Shown here: positions 34,989-43,389 of the stretch, piece after piece
How positions within the stretch are numbered: the first letter of the stretch is position 1
Layout of the letters: each line of letters starts with the position of its first letter
Assembly (NCBI RefSeq): GCF_900609065.1
Contig: NZ_UXAU01000031.1
Location: forward strand, 1-53,389
From: Arthrobacter ulcerisalmonis
GTDB lineage: Bacteria > Actinomycetota > Actinomycetes > Actinomycetales > Micrococcaceae
DNA length: 53,389 bases
Direction: 5' to 3'
Translations under genes and position numbers: made by a program
Notes under the pieces: model-generated
Database searches by the model: none
What the model saw: only the letters and a program-made list of their open reading frames with translations
Told to the model about the DNA's origin: nothing

Positions 34989-35764
34989 TGACTGACGCGT
35001 CAGCGACCGCCGTCCCGGGCCTACATCCCCGGTTCGGGGACATCCAGGGTGTCCTCTTCGATATCGACGACACCTTGGTGGACCTTGAGTACGCTATGAC
35101 CACCGCTTTGCGTGAGGTCAGCGAGCACCTGATTCCGGGCCTCGACGCAGCTGGGTGGCACGCCGTGGGGAGGGTGTTCACCCACGAGACCTCCCACTAC
35201 TACGACCGTTACCTTGCCGGTGAGCTCACCTTCAACGATCAGCGGATCCTGCGGGGGCGGGCAGCACTGGGCCGCGTAGGCGTTGAGCTCCCAGAGGGTG
35301 AGGAGTTGCAGCGCTGGGTCCAGGCGTATGCGGAGGTCCAGCACGGGCACGTCACGGCGTTTGCCGACGTGGCGCCGCTCTTGGACGCCCTGGACGCTGC
35401 CGGGCTTCCTTACGGCGCCGTGAGCAACAATGTCCACGATTATCAGCGGGCCAAGTTGAACAAGGCAGACCTGCAAAGGATCACCCATCTGGTGGGCACA
35501 GACACGGTGGGTGCGGCCAAGCCGGAGCCAGCCATTTACCTGGAGGGCGTGCGGTTGTTGGGCACCTCCCCCGAGCGGACGCTCTACGTTGGGGATAATC
35601 GGCTCCTCGACGCCGAGGGAGCCACCGACGCTGGCTTGGTCGGGGTCTGGCTGGACAGGGGCGCCGCCCTGGACGGTGATTTTACGGGGCTTCGGATCGC
35701 CGGTCTTGGCGAGTTGCTTCGTCCTTTGGCGACGGCGAACAAAGGGTCTCAAGGGCGGGGCTGA
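34988..35764 (+). CDS. HAD-family hydrolase
   Basis: The 258-aa protein has the HAD nucleophile motif FDIDDTLVDLE (Asp25 nucleophile, Asp27 acid/base). The motif II region is VSNNVHDY, motif III Lys is in GAAKPEPAIYLEG, and motif IV is YVGDNRLLDAEGATDAG. An alpha-helical C1 cap lies between motifs I and II. It is probably a small-molecule phosphatase of the phosphoglycolate phosphatase/haloacid dehalogenase group. The ATG overlaps the gltX stop (TGATG), so translation is coupled. The substrate is unknown. Confidence 0.94.
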   Translation: MTDASATAVPGLHPRFGDIQGVLFDIDDTLVDLEYAMTTALREVSEHLIPGLDAAGWHAVGRVFTHETSHYYDRYLAGELTFNDQRILRGRAALGRVGVELPEGEELQRWVQAYAEVQHGHVTAFADVAPLLDALDAAGLPYGAVSNNVHDYQRAKLNKADLQRITHLVGTDTVGAAKPEPAIYLEGVRLLGTSPERTLYVGDNRLLDAEGATDAGLVGVWLDRGAALDGDFTGLRIAGLGELLRPLATANKGSQGRG

Positions 35765-35826
35765 TGGCATGGCGGGGCGGCGGCGGTGGCGGATTCGCAA
35801 CCAAAACTTGCCCCGCCAGCGCCGAT

Positions 35827-35855
35827 TTGTGAACCGGCCATTCCTCCGGTAAAGT
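35827..35855 (+). promoter_or_regulatory. promoter of tRNA-Gln
   Basis: TTGTGA (35827-35832) and TAAAGT (35850-35855) are 17 bp apart, matching 4 of 6 consensus positions each. Transcription would start near 35862, leaving about 59 nt of 5' leader. A perfect 7-2-7 palindrome GTGGAACTTGTTCCAC (35883-35898) lies in that leader and could fold as a hairpin in the pre-tRNA. Confidence 0.55.
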
Positions 35856-35920
35856 AATTTCTCGTGCTGAGGCGCCGGGGACGTGGAACTTGTTCCACAG
35901 AACGGCCGCAGAAAGCGCTT

Positions 35921-35992
35921 TGGGATATGGTGTAATTGGCAACACATCGGTTTCTGGTACCGACATTCTAGGTTCGAGTCCTGGTATCCCAG
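35921..35992 (+). tRNA. tRNA-Gln (anticodon CTG)
   Basis: The 72-nt sequence folds with acceptor stem TGGGATA/TATCCCA and discriminator G, D arm TGGTGTAATTGGCAACA, anticodon loop TTTCTGGT presenting CTG, and T arm CTAGG-TTCGAGT-CCTGG. The terminal CCA is not encoded (it reads CTC), in contrast to the two other tRNAs in the window. It lies 125 bp upstream of tRNA-Glu, which has its own promoter. Confidence 0.96.
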
Positions 35993-36050
35993 CTCTGAAT
36001 GACAGCAAATTCTTGCCTGATTTCGGGTGTTTCACGTTGATATTCTCAGC

Positions 36051-36079
36051 TTGAAACAAAAGCTTGGCCTGTGTAATAC
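36051..36079 (+). promoter_or_regulatory. promoter of tRNA-Glu
   Basis: TTGAAA (36051-36056) and TAATAC (36074-36079) are separated by 17 bp, a near-consensus vegetative promoter and the strongest in the window. Transcription would begin near 36086, about 32 nt before the tRNA. Confidence 0.75.
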
Positions 36080-36117
36080 TGACTGAGCTTGTTTGGCGGA
36101 AACGCCGAAAAAGTACT

Positions 36118-36193
36118 GGCCCCATCGTATAGCGGCCTAGTACGCTGCCCTCTCACGGCGGTAACGCGGGTTCGAATCCCGCTGGGGTCACCA
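36118..36193 (+). tRNA. tRNA-Glu (anticodon CTC)
   Basis: The 76-nt sequence has acceptor stem GGCCCCA/TGGGGTC (one G-T pair), D arm with TATAGCGGCCTAGTA, anticodon loop CTCTCAC presenting CTC, and T arm GCGGG-TTCGAAT-CCCGC. The CCA end is encoded (36191-36193). A strong promoter lies upstream and a hairpin terminator starts 4 nt downstream. Confidence 0.97.
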
Positions 36194-36196
36194 TTG

Positions 36197-36229
36197 AAAA
36201 GGTCCTGGACAAATGTCCGGGACCTTTTC
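36197..36229 (+). terminator. terminator of tRNA-Glu
   Basis: AAAAGGTCC-T-GGAC pairs with GTCC-G-GGACCTTTT around the loop AAAT (36197-36228), with one T-G wobble or mismatch. The T-run is inside the stem end. It begins 4 nt after the CCA. Confidence 0.9.
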
Positions 36230-36320
36230 GCATACCTGGCACGTCTCTGATGTTCCCGTGCAGGTCCAGGCCTCCGCTCCGTATCCGCCCGATAAGCGCC
36301 AGCGGTGACATGATGGGCCC

Positions 36321-38108
36321 ATGATGAGTCCGATCAACCAGGCAGGACAGGGCAACCGTCGCGGCCAAGGCGAGGGAACCGGACAGGGCGCGATTGCCGT
36401 GCTGGAAGACGTGCGCTCAGAGCTCTCGACCTTGGTGCTGCCGCTGGACGTTCCCGGTGCCCAGCAGGCCCGCACCAACGCCCGCCAGGTCCTGGCCCAA
36501 CTGGACGACTACATTCTGCCGCGGTACCGGAGCCTCGACGCTCCGCTGCTTGCTGTGGTGGGTGGATCCACGGGTGCGGGCAAGTCCACGCTGGTCAACG
36601 CACTGGTTGGCTTCCCAGTGACGCGGGCCGGCGCCATCCGCCCCACCACCCGGCAACCCATTCTGGTGCACCACCCGGAAGATGCACATTGGTTTTCGGA
36701 CCAGCGCGTGCTCCCGGGGTTGGGCCGGATCAAGGGAACGGTGTCTGCAACCGCTCTCCCGTCGAATCGAGCGGGGGTTGCTCCAGACGCGGACCGCGTG
36801 TCATCTCTGGTGCTGGTGGGACATCCGGAAGTTCCGCAGGGAATTGCCCTCCTGGACGCGCCGGACGTCGATTCAATTTCCGATGACAACAGAGCCCTGG
36901 CTGGCCAGCTGCTTGCGGCTGCGGACTTGTGGGTTTTTGTCACCACCGCGAATCGCTACGCAGATGCCGTTCCCTGGCAGCTTTTGTTGGACGCCGCGAG
37001 CCGGGACATCACCGTTGCCATCGTGCTGGACAGGGTTCCCGTTGAGGTCCAGGACGAGGTGGCGCAGGATCTCACCGCCCTCTTGCAACGGCAGGGTTTG
37101 GGCAGCGCCAGGCTCTTTGTGGTCAACGAAGAACCCCTCGACGCTGTAGGCATGCTCCCGGCGTCAGCTGTGGCGCCCCTCCAGGAGTGGCTGCACGAAC
37201 TGGCCGCAGACACGGCACGCCGGACTGACATCGCCCGGCGGACGCTGGCAGGTGCCGTCCGGGCCATGTCCGGCACCGTTGAGTCGTTGGCGGCGGCGGC
37301 CACCGGGCAGGCCGCCGCCACGAAGACTCTCCAGGCCGCCGCGATCGATGCCCACCAGGCCGCCGTGGACACCATCATCGACTCGACAAAAGATGGTGCG
37401 CTGCTGCGCGGTGAAGTGTTGGCCAGGTGGCAGGACTTTGTGGGCACTGGCGAGTTCTTCCGCGCGCTTGAACAAAACGTCGGCCGGCTCCGTGACCGCA
37501 TCGGCGCCTTCTTCCGCGGCCAGCCACCGCCGGCAGTGCGCGTGGAAACGGCCATCGAGACCGGACTGCAGGCGGTCATTGTGGCGGCGGCAGGTACGGC
37601 TGCTGAGACAACCGATCGGCGCTGGCGCACTGACGCCGCTGGGCGGCACCTGCTGGGACTTGACGATCTCTCCGGCGCCAGCCCGGACTTCGCAGACCGG
37701 GCAGCAGCCGAAATCCGTGCCTGGCAGGCCAGTCTGATGGAACTCATCCAGACGGAGGGCGCGGGCAAGAGATCGCAGGCCAGGTGGCTGTCTATCGGCA
37801 TCAACGGCCTGGGCGCCGCCCTGATGATCGTGGTCTTTTCCATGACGGCTGGACTCAGCGGACTTGAGGTGGGCGTCGCAGGAGGGACCGCCGTCGTCGG
37901 CCAAAAGCTGTTGGAGGCCGTCTTCGGTGAGGATGCCGTGCGGCGGATGGCGCAACACGCCCGGGAGGACCTGCACCTTCGCTGCCAGCAGCTCCTGGGG
38001 GCGGAGCAGCAGCGTTTCCTTCTGCGGCTTCCCGATCAAGCCGCATCGGCCGGTGAGCGGCTGGCGGCCCACGCCCGGGCACTTGGGGCGATGGGCGGTA
38101 CGGCGTGA
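36321..38108 (+). CDS. dynamin-like GTPase, first of a tandem pair (DynA-like)
   Basis: The 595-aa protein has a dynamin-superfamily G domain. G1 is GGSTGAGKST (residues 81-90), a G2 threonine lies in RPTTRQPILVHHPED, and G3 is LLDAPDVDS, where DxPD replaces the usual DxPG. The G4 position reads VLDRVP rather than TKxD. A long helical stalk region rich in Ala follows, then a hydrophobic hairpin (about residues 493-540) that would insert into the membrane. It overlaps the next GTPase gene by 4 nt. Streptomyces carries a comparable adjacent pair, DynA and DynB, which act together at the FtsZ ring during sporulation septation. Homology of this pair is inferred from paired architecture, size and G-domain features. 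Confidence 0.8.
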   Translation: MMSPINQAGQGNRRGQGEGTGQGAIAVLEDVRSELSTLVLPLDVPGAQQARTNARQVLAQLDDYILPRYRSLDAPLLAVVGGSTGAGKSTLVNALVGFPVTRAGAIRPTTRQPILVHHPEDAHWFSDQRVLPGLGRIKGTVSATALPSNRAGVAPDADRVSSLVLVGHPEVPQGIALLDAPDVDSISDDNRALAGQLLAAADLWVFVTTANRYADAVPWQLLLDAASRDITVAIVLDRVPVEVQDEVAQDLTALLQRQGLGSARLFVVNEEPLDAVGMLPASAVAPLQEWLHELAADTARRTDIARRTLAGAVRAMSGTVESLAAAATGQAAATKTLQAAAIDAHQAAVDTIIDSTKDGALLRGEVLARWQDFVGTGEFFRALEQNVGRLRDRIGAFFRGQPPPAVRVETAIETGLQAVIVAAAGTAAETTDRRWRTDAAGRHLLGLDDLSGASPDFADRAAAEIRAWQASLMELIQTEGAGKRSQARWLSIGINGLGAALMIVVFSMTAGLSGLEVGVAGGTAVVGQKLLEAVFGEDAVRRMAQHAREDLHLRCQQLLGAEQQRFLLRLPDQAASAGERLAAHARALGAMGGTA

Positions 38109-39736
38109 GCAGGCACAGCGCCCAACGTGACGCGTCCCGTTTACAAGATCGCTTGGAGGCGCTCAACGAGGCCCGCGAACTCGCAGGCGGAGTGCTGCCT
38201 GAGGAGGTCCTTGACGCCGTTGAGGACGTCCTGGAACGTGCCACTGCCCGGCGGTCGCTGTCGGCAGAGCACACGGTGGTCGGATTCTTCGGTGCCACGG
38301 GCAGCGGAAAGTCGTCCCTGTTCAACGCGGTCCTGGGGCAAGACACTGCCACGGTGGCCGCGCGTCGGCCCACCACGTCCCAGCCGCTCGCCAGCCTCTG
38401 GAAAGGTGAGGGCAGCGGAGAACTTCTGGACTGGCTCGAGGTGGATCAGCGCCATCCATCAGGTCCCGTGCACGGGCTTGCTGATGCCGGCAGCGGACTC
38501 ATCCTCCTGGACCTGCCGGACGTCGACTCCACAAGCACCGCCAACCGGGAGATCGTTCAACGCCTTGCAGGCATGGTGGACGTGCTGGTCTGGGTCCTCG
38601 ATCCACAAAAGTACGCTGACAACGCTGTTCACAGTGGATTCCTGGCACCCATGTCTGCCCACGGCGCCGTCACCCTGGTGGTGCTGAACCAGATGGACCG
38701 GCTGGCCACGGCAGACGCACCGGCCGTGCTGGAATCCCTGCGCGCCATCCTTGCTGCCGAAGGATTGGGCCGGGTGCCGGTGCTGCCGGCGTCGGCGGTA
38801 TCGGGTGCTGGCGTGGCTGAGCTCCGGTCGGCGATCAGCGGCGTGGTGGTACGCCGTGAAGCCCTGTCGCAGCGGCTGGCCGCCGATGTGCAGGCGTCGG
38901 CACAGGCACTCGCGGCGGCGTCGGGGAGCGGGAGCCCAGCGGGTGTCCAGGCCGGAGCGGCGCAGCGACTCGCCCGCGAACTGTCGACGGCGGCAAACGT
39001 TCCCGTGGTGGTGGCGGCAGTGGAGCGGTCGTACCGGCTGGAGGCTGCACGCCGGACGGGCTGGCCGGTCACCAGGTGGTTGGGCAGATTCCGCGTTGAC
39101 CCGCTTAGGCGGCTCAACCTCCGCCGGGACCCGGCGCAGGCGCACGTAAACCGCACGTCGCTGCCACCCGCCGCCGCACCGCAACGGGCCAGGACCGATT
39201 CGGCTGTGCGGGCCTTCGCGGATGATGCCAGTGCTGGTGCACCAGGACCGTGGCGGGCGGCAATCCGCGACGCCGCGCGTGCGGGCCGCGAACAGTTACC
39301 CAACGCAGTGGACCAGGCGATCGCCGGCACCGACCTGCAGGCCAACAAGGGCTCCTGGTGGTGGAGCGCCGTCAACGTGGTGCAGTGGCTGGCTCTGGTG
39401 GTAGGCCTTGCCGGCGCTGGCTGGTTGGGCGTTCTGGCAGGCCTAGGATATCTCCAATTGCCCGTCCCGGCGGTGCCGCGCGTTGAAGGCTGGCCGCTGC
39501 CCACCCTGATGATCCTGGGCGGAGTCTTGCTGGGCGTCCTGCTGGCAATCGCGGGCGGCGTGGTCAGCGCTGCCGCCGCCAGGCTTCGCGGCCGGAACGC
39601 ACGACGACGGCTGGACCATGCGGTGGACGCCGTGGCCGGGCGGTTGGTGGTTGAGCCAGTCCGGGATGAGGTGCTACGGTGCGAAGCGTTCGCGAAGGCG
39701 GTCCGCAAAGCTACGGGTGCGGGGCCGCATCCCTGA
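38105..39736 (+). CDS. dynamin-like GTPase, second of the pair (DynB-like)
   Basis: GTG 38105 overlaps the stop of the first GTPase (GTGA). The 543-aa protein has G1 GATGSGKSS (residues 63-71), a G2 region in ARRPTTSQPLASLW, G3 LLDLPDVDS with the same DxPD form, and an intact G4 NQMD in LVVLNQMDRL. A helical middle part is followed by two clear membrane segments (about residues 425-445 and 465-490). The first protein has a degenerate G4 and this one a canonical G4, so the pair may form a hetero-oligomer with unequal nucleotide binding. A role in membrane remodelling at the division septum is the likely function. Its 3' end overlaps the convergent DUF1697 gene by 26 bp. Confidence 0.8.
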   Translation: MSRHSAQRDASRLQDRLEALNEARELAGGVLPEEVLDAVEDVLERATARRSLSAEHTVVGFFGATGSGKSSLFNAVLGQDTATVAARRPTTSQPLASLWKGEGSGELLDWLEVDQRHPSGPVHGLADAGSGLILLDLPDVDSTSTANREIVQRLAGMVDVLVWVLDPQKYADNAVHSGFLAPMSAHGAVTLVVLNQMDRLATADAPAVLESLRAILAAEGLGRVPVLPASAVSGAGVAELRSAISGVVVRREALSQRLAADVQASAQALAAASGSGSPAGVQAGAAQRLARELSTAANVPVVVAAVERSYRLEAARRTGWPVTRWLGRFRVDPLRRLNLRRDPAQAHVNRTSLPPAAAPQRARTDSAVRAFADDASAGAPGPWRAAIRDAARAGREQLPNAVDQAIAGTDLQANKGSWWWSAVNVVQWLALVVGLAGAGWLGVLAGLGYLQLPVPAVPRVEGWPLPTLMILGGVLLGVLLAIAGGVVSAAAARLRGRNARRRLDHAVDAVAGRLVVEPVRDEVLRCEAFAKAVRKATGAGPHP

Positions 39737-40247
39737 CCTTGATTAAGGTGCGCAGGTTCCGCGTTGTGGTGGTGGACTTGTAGCGGGCCTTGGCCGTGAG
39801 CTTGCTGAACGGGCTGTCCAATGTGCCACCTTTAGGCGCCAACCAGGCGAGGGCGTCGCTGCCCAGTGTGGTGAGCTCGGTGCCGTCCTGCTCAGTTCCG
39901 GCCTCAAGGAGTTCCCTCAGCGGTGCTGGATCGGAGGATAGCGTGATGTAGGTATGGGTGGCGGCATCGTCAGAAGGGTACGGGCAGGCCTCGACGAGTT
40001 CGGCCACCCGCTGTGCCGTGAGAACCACCACCCAGGCGTCGTAGCCGAAGTTCGACCGCAGGCACTTTTCCACCAGGTCCTTGACCGCTTTGGCACTTTT
40101 GTTGCTGGTGAGCACCACGTTGCCGCTGGCCAGGAGGGTCTTGACGGAGCCGAATCCAGTGGCATCCAGGGCAGCGGTCAACTCGGCCATTTTGATGGTT
40201 ATCCCGCCCACGTTGACGCCTCGGAGGAAGACCGCGTAGCTGCTCAT
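39711..40247 (-). CDS. DUF1697 domain-containing protein
   Basis: The 178-aa protein matches the DUF1697 family along its length: it opens MSSYAVFLRGVNVGGITIKM and contains LLASGNVVLTSNKSAK and KARYKSTTTTRNLRTL, the latter near the C-terminus. The family is cytoplasmic with no assigned biochemical role. The gene is convergent with the dynamin-like pair and overlaps it by 26 bp, and ends 43 bp after the IclR gene's end-to-start interval, reading in the same direction as iclR. No partner gene is evident. Confidence 0.9.
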   Translation of the reverse strand: MSSYAVFLRGVNVGGITIKMAELTAALDATGFGSVKTLLASGNVVLTSNKSAKAVKDLVEKCLRSNFGYDAWVVVLTAQRVAELVEACPYPSDDAATHTYITLSSDPAPLRELLEAGTEQDGTELTTLGSDALAWLAPKGGTLDSPFSKLTAKARYKSTTTTRNLRTLIKVRDAAPHP

Positions 40248-40290
40248 AGCCCCAGCCTACGCCTGGGGTCCAGGTAGAAGGGGAGAGGCG

Positions 40291-41010
40291 TCAGTCGTTT
40301 GTTTTGCGCAGTGCCTCGGTGAGGACGCGTGCTGCATTGCAGACCACCTCGGCGTGCAGGCGTCCGGGCTGGCGGGTGAGGCGTTCGATGGGACCGGAGA
40401 TCGAGACGGCTGCAATCACGCGACCGGACGGTCCGCGCACCGGTGCCGAGACTGAGGCAACCCCCGGCTCGCGCTCGCCGAGGCTCTGGCCCCAGCCCCG
40501 CCGTCGTACGCCTGCCAGTACGGTGGGCGTAAAACGAGCCGATTGCAGGCCTTCCAGGAGGCGATCGTGGTCCTCCCACGCCAGCAGGACCTGGGCCGCG
40601 GAGCCTGCCTTCATGGACAGCTGGGTCCCTACGGGAATGGTGTCGCGGAGCCCGATGGGTCGTTCGGCGGAGGCCACACAGACCCGCCAATCACCCTGCC
40701 GGCGGAAGATCTGCGCACTTTCGCCAGTGGCGTCCCGCAACTGCATCAGGACGGGGCCGGCAGAGGCGATCAGCCGGTCTTCGCCGGCTGCCGAGGCGAG
40801 CTCTACCAGCCGGCTGCCCAGTACGAATCGGCCCTGGATGTCCCGGCTCACCAGGCGGTGGTGTACCAGTGCCAGGGCAAGCCGATGCACGGTGGGGCGA
40901 GCCAAGCCGGTTGCTGCTACCAGCTGCGCCAGGGTGGTGGGCCCGGCCTCCAAAGCATCGAGCACATGGGCCGCTTTATCAATGACGCCGACTCCACTAG
41001 AATTGTCCAT
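40291..41010 (-). CDS. IclR-family regulator, NdgR/LtbR type
   Basis: The start chosen is ATG 41010 (MDNSSGVGVIDKAAHVLDAL); earlier in-frame starts would translate through the operator. The 239-aa protein has an N-terminal winged HTH (TTLAQLVAATGLARPTVHRL, about residues 25-44) and a C-terminal IclR effector domain (ERPIGLRDTIPVGTQLSMKA, then ASVSAPVRGPSGRVIAAVSI). An IclR gene divergent from leuCD is conserved in actinobacteria; the characterised members are LtbR in Corynebacterium and NdgR in Streptomyces, regulators of leucine and other amino acid genes. A TATCAT -10 (41014-41019, minus strand) lies 3 nt before the ATG and the palindrome at 41026-41040 is just upstream, so autoregulation is likely. 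Confidence 0.93.
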   Translation of the reverse strand: MDNSSGVGVIDKAAHVLDALEAGPTTLAQLVAATGLARPTVHRLALALVHHRLVSRDIQGRFVLGSRLVELASAAGEDRLIASAGPVLMQLRDATGESAQIFRRQGDWRVCVASAERPIGLRDTIPVGTQLSMKAGSAAQVLLAWEDHDRLLEGLQSARFTPTVLAGVRRRGWGQSLGEREPGVASVSAPVRGPSGRVIAAVSISGPIERLTRQPGRLHAEVVCNAARVLTEALRKTND

Positions 41011-41025
41011 GTAATGATATTGCCG

Positions 41026-41040
41026 TCTCATTATCTGAGA
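41026..41040 (+). promoter_or_regulatory. palindromic operator between iclR and leuC
   Basis: TCTCA-TTATC-TGAGA is a perfect 5-bp inverted repeat with a 5-nt centre. It lies 16 bp upstream of the iclR start, where it would overlap the iclR promoter spacer, and 83 bp upstream of leuC. It is the best-formed member of the four related elements in this window and probably the reference site for the IclR protein encoded next to it. Confidence 0.65.
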
Positions 41041-41123
41041 TGCAAATCTTTCGGCTGGCGTTGCACAGAGCCAGCCTGATTCAGTTGAGACCATCAGTCA
41101 ATCAGCAGTGAAGGGAGTTGGCC

Positions 41124-42578
41124 ATGGCAAAGACATTGGCCGAGAAAGTTTGGGATGCGCACGTGGTGCGCAAGGGCGATGGCGAAGGAGCCAATGCCCA
41201 GCCCGACCTTCTCTTCATCGACCTTCACCTGGTCCACGAGGTCACGTCACCGCAGGCCTTCGAGGGCTTGCGGTTGGCTGGCAGGCCGCTGCGCCGCCCG
41301 GACCTGACCATCGCCACGGAGGATCACAACACTCCGACGCTGGACATCGACAAGCCTATTGCGGATCTGACCAGTCGGACCCAGATCCAGACGCTGCGGA
41401 ACAACTGCGCGGAGTTCGGCGTGCGCCTCCACAGCCTGGGCGACGCCGAACAAGGCATCGTGCATGTGGTGGGGCCGCAGCTGGGACTCACCCAGCCGGG
41501 CATGACGGTGGTCTGCGGTGACTCGCATACGTCCACGCACGGCGCCTTCGGTGCGCTGGCCATGGGGATTGGCACCTCCGAGGTGGAGCACGTCATGGCT
41601 ACCCAGACGCTGTCTCTCAAGCCCTTCAAGACCATGGCCATTAACGTCGAAGGGACGCTGCGCCCCGGCGTCACGGCCAAGGACATCATCCTGGCCGTCA
41701 TCGCCAAGATTGGAACCGGCGGCGGCCAGGGCTATGTCCTGGAGTACCGCGGCTCGGCCATCCGCGCCCTGTCCATGGACGCCCGAATGACCATCTGCAA
41801 CATGTCCATTGAGGCCGGCGCCCGTGCCGGCATGGTGGCGCCAGACGCAACGACGTACGAGTTCATGCAGGGCCGCCCGCACGCTCCCGAAGGAGCGGAC
41901 TGGGATGCCGCCGTCGAATACTGGAACACGCTGAACACCGACGACGGTGCCACCTTCGATGCGCAGGTGGACCTCGACGCCGACGCGCTGGAGCCGTTTG
42001 TCACCTGGGGTACGAACCCCGGCCAGGGCGTCTCGCTTTCCCAGCCGGTCCCGAACCCGGAGGATTTTGGCGACGAGAACGCCAAGGCCGCCGCAGAGCG
42101 CGCCCTGCAGTACATGGGCCTCACCGCGGGCACCCCCATGAAGGAAATCCGGGTGGATACCGTCTTCCTGGGCTCTTGCACCAACTCCCGGATGGAGGAT
42201 CTCCGGGCTGCCGCGGACATCATCCGGGGCCGAACCAAAGACCCGCAGATCCGCATGCTGGTGGTCCCCGGTTCGGCTCGGGTCCGTCTCGAAGCCGAAG
42301 CCGAAGGCCTGGACAAGGTCTTCAAGGACTTCGGTGCAGAGTGGCGGTTTGCCGGCTGCTCCATGTGCCTGGGCATGAACCCGGACCAGCTGGAAGTGGG
42401 GGAGCGTTGCGCTTCCACCTCCAACCGCAACTTCGAAGGCCGGCAGGGTAAGGGCGGCAGGACCCACCTGGTCTCGCCCGTCGTCGCTGCAGCCACCGCG
42501 ATCCGTGGGACGCTCAGCTCGCCATCAGACCTGGAACCCGCAGCCGAGCCCGCCGCTGCCGGCACCGACGCAGCGTAG
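41124..42578 (+). CDS. leuC: 3-isopropylmalate dehydratase large subunit
   Basis: With LeuD this aconitase-family enzyme isomerises 2-isopropylmalate to 3-isopropylmalate. ATG 41124 is chosen over an in-frame TTG at 41118 because AAGGGAG lies 6 nt upstream. The 484-aa protein binds a [4Fe-4S] cluster; the expected cysteines appear in [14 protein letters not shown] and in [33 protein letters not shown] and the HNTPT element ([11 protein letters not shown]) are typical of the family. leuD starts 8 nt after its stop. Expression is likely controlled by the divergent IclR regulator. Confidence 0.98.
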   Translation: MAKTLAEKVWDAHVVRKGDGEGANAQPDLLFIDLHLVHEVTSPQAFEGLRLAGRPLRRPDLTIATEDHNTPTLDIDKPIADLTSRTQIQTLRNNCAEFGVRLHSLGDAEQGIVHVVGPQLGLTQPGMTVVCGDSHTSTHGAFGALAMGIGTSEVEHVMATQTLSLKPFKTMAINVEGTLRPGVTAKDIILAVIAKIGTGGGQGYVLEYRGSAIRALSMDARMTICNMSIEAGARAGMVAPDATTYEFMQGRPHAPEGADWDAAVEYWNTLNTDDGATFDAQVDLDADALEPFVTWGTNPGQGVSLSQPVPNPEDFGDENAKAAAERALQYMGLTAGTPMKEIRVDTVFLGSCTNSRMEDLRAAADIIRGRTKDPQIRMLVVPGSARVRLEAEAEGLDKVFKDFGAEWRFAGCSMCLGMNPDQLEVGERCASTSNRNFEGRQGKGGRTHLVSPVVAAATAIRGTLSSPSDLEPAAEPAAAGTDAA

Positions 42579-42586
42579 GAGACATC

Positions 42587-43189
42587 ATGGAAAAGTTCAC
42601 TAAGCACACAGGCGTCGGCGTCCCACTGCGACAGAGCAACGTCGACACCGACCAGATCATCCCGGCCGTGTACCTGAAACGCATCACCCGGACCGGCTTC
42701 GAGGACGCGCTGTTCTCCGGCTGGCGGAAAGACCCTGCGTTCATTTTGAACCAGGAACCGTTTAACGCTGGCTCGGTCCTGGTGGCCGGACCGGACTTTG
42801 GGACCGGGTCCTCACGCGAACACGCCGTGTGGGCGCTCAAGGACTACGGCTTCAAGGCAGTGCTTTCTTCCCGCTTCGCAGATATCTTCCGGGGTAACTC
42901 TGGCAAGCAGGGATTGGTTGCTGCCGAATTGGAGCAGGACGACATCGAGCTGATCTGGAAGGAATTGGAGAATGCTCCGGGGACCAAGGTCACGGTGGAC
43001 CTCGAGTCCAAGACCGTGGTCTGCGGGAACATTGTGGCGCCGTTCCAGATCGACGATTACACCCGGTGGCGCCTGATCGAAGGGCTCGACGACATTGGCC
43101 TCACCCTGCAGCATGAGGGCGACATTACCGCGTTTGAGGCCACCCGGCCTTCCTTCATGCCAAAGACGCTGCCCGCTCGGCTTTCCTGA
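42587..43189 (+). CDS. leuD: 3-isopropylmalate dehydratase small subunit
   Basis: The 200-aa swivel subunit completes the LeuCD isomerase. It contains [18 protein letters not shown] near residues 16-33 and the substrate-loop motif [17 protein letters not shown], followed by the [16 protein letters not shown] block. AGGAGA lies 6 nt before the ATG, partly inside the leuC stop region, so translation is coupled. A strong terminator follows 21 nt after its stop. Confidence 0.98.
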   Translation: MEKFTKHTGVGVPLRQSNVDTDQIIPAVYLKRITRTGFEDALFSGWRKDPAFILNQEPFNAGSVLVAGPDFGTGSSREHAVWALKDYGFKAVLSSRFADIFRGNSGKQGLVAAELEQDDIELIWKELENAPGTKVTVDLESKTVVCGNIVAPFQIDDYTRWRLIEGLDDIGLTLQHEGDITAFEATRPSFMPKTLPARLS

Positions 43190-43210
43190 GCGGCTACCCG
43201 ATTGATCCTG

Positions 43211-43249
43211 CTGTGGCCCCGTCCTGACTCAGGACGGGGCCACAGGTTT
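43211..43249 (+). terminator. terminator after leuD
   Basis: A perfect 17-bp inverted repeat (43211-43227 with 43229-43245) with a single central base leaves a practical loop of TGACTCA, followed by GTTTC. The stem is very GC-rich. It separates leuCD from murA. Confidence 0.85.
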
Positions 43250-43389
43250 CAGGGCCTGAGCCGCAGCGGTTTGCTTGCGACCACGATCTGTTCGGAGCCT
43301 GCTTATTTCGGTTCGGTAACGTGACCTCTTATGCTTGGATGAAGCCTTTGGAAGGACTTGGAGGCGCGCAATCGTAAGGAAACCGGTAG

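Noticed and set aside
35883..35898. GTGGAACTTGTTCCAC as a possible LexA/SOS box
   Set aside because: The Gram-positive LexA box has four bases between GAAC and GTTC; here there are two. It lies in the tRNA-Gln 5' leader and is more simply a hairpin.
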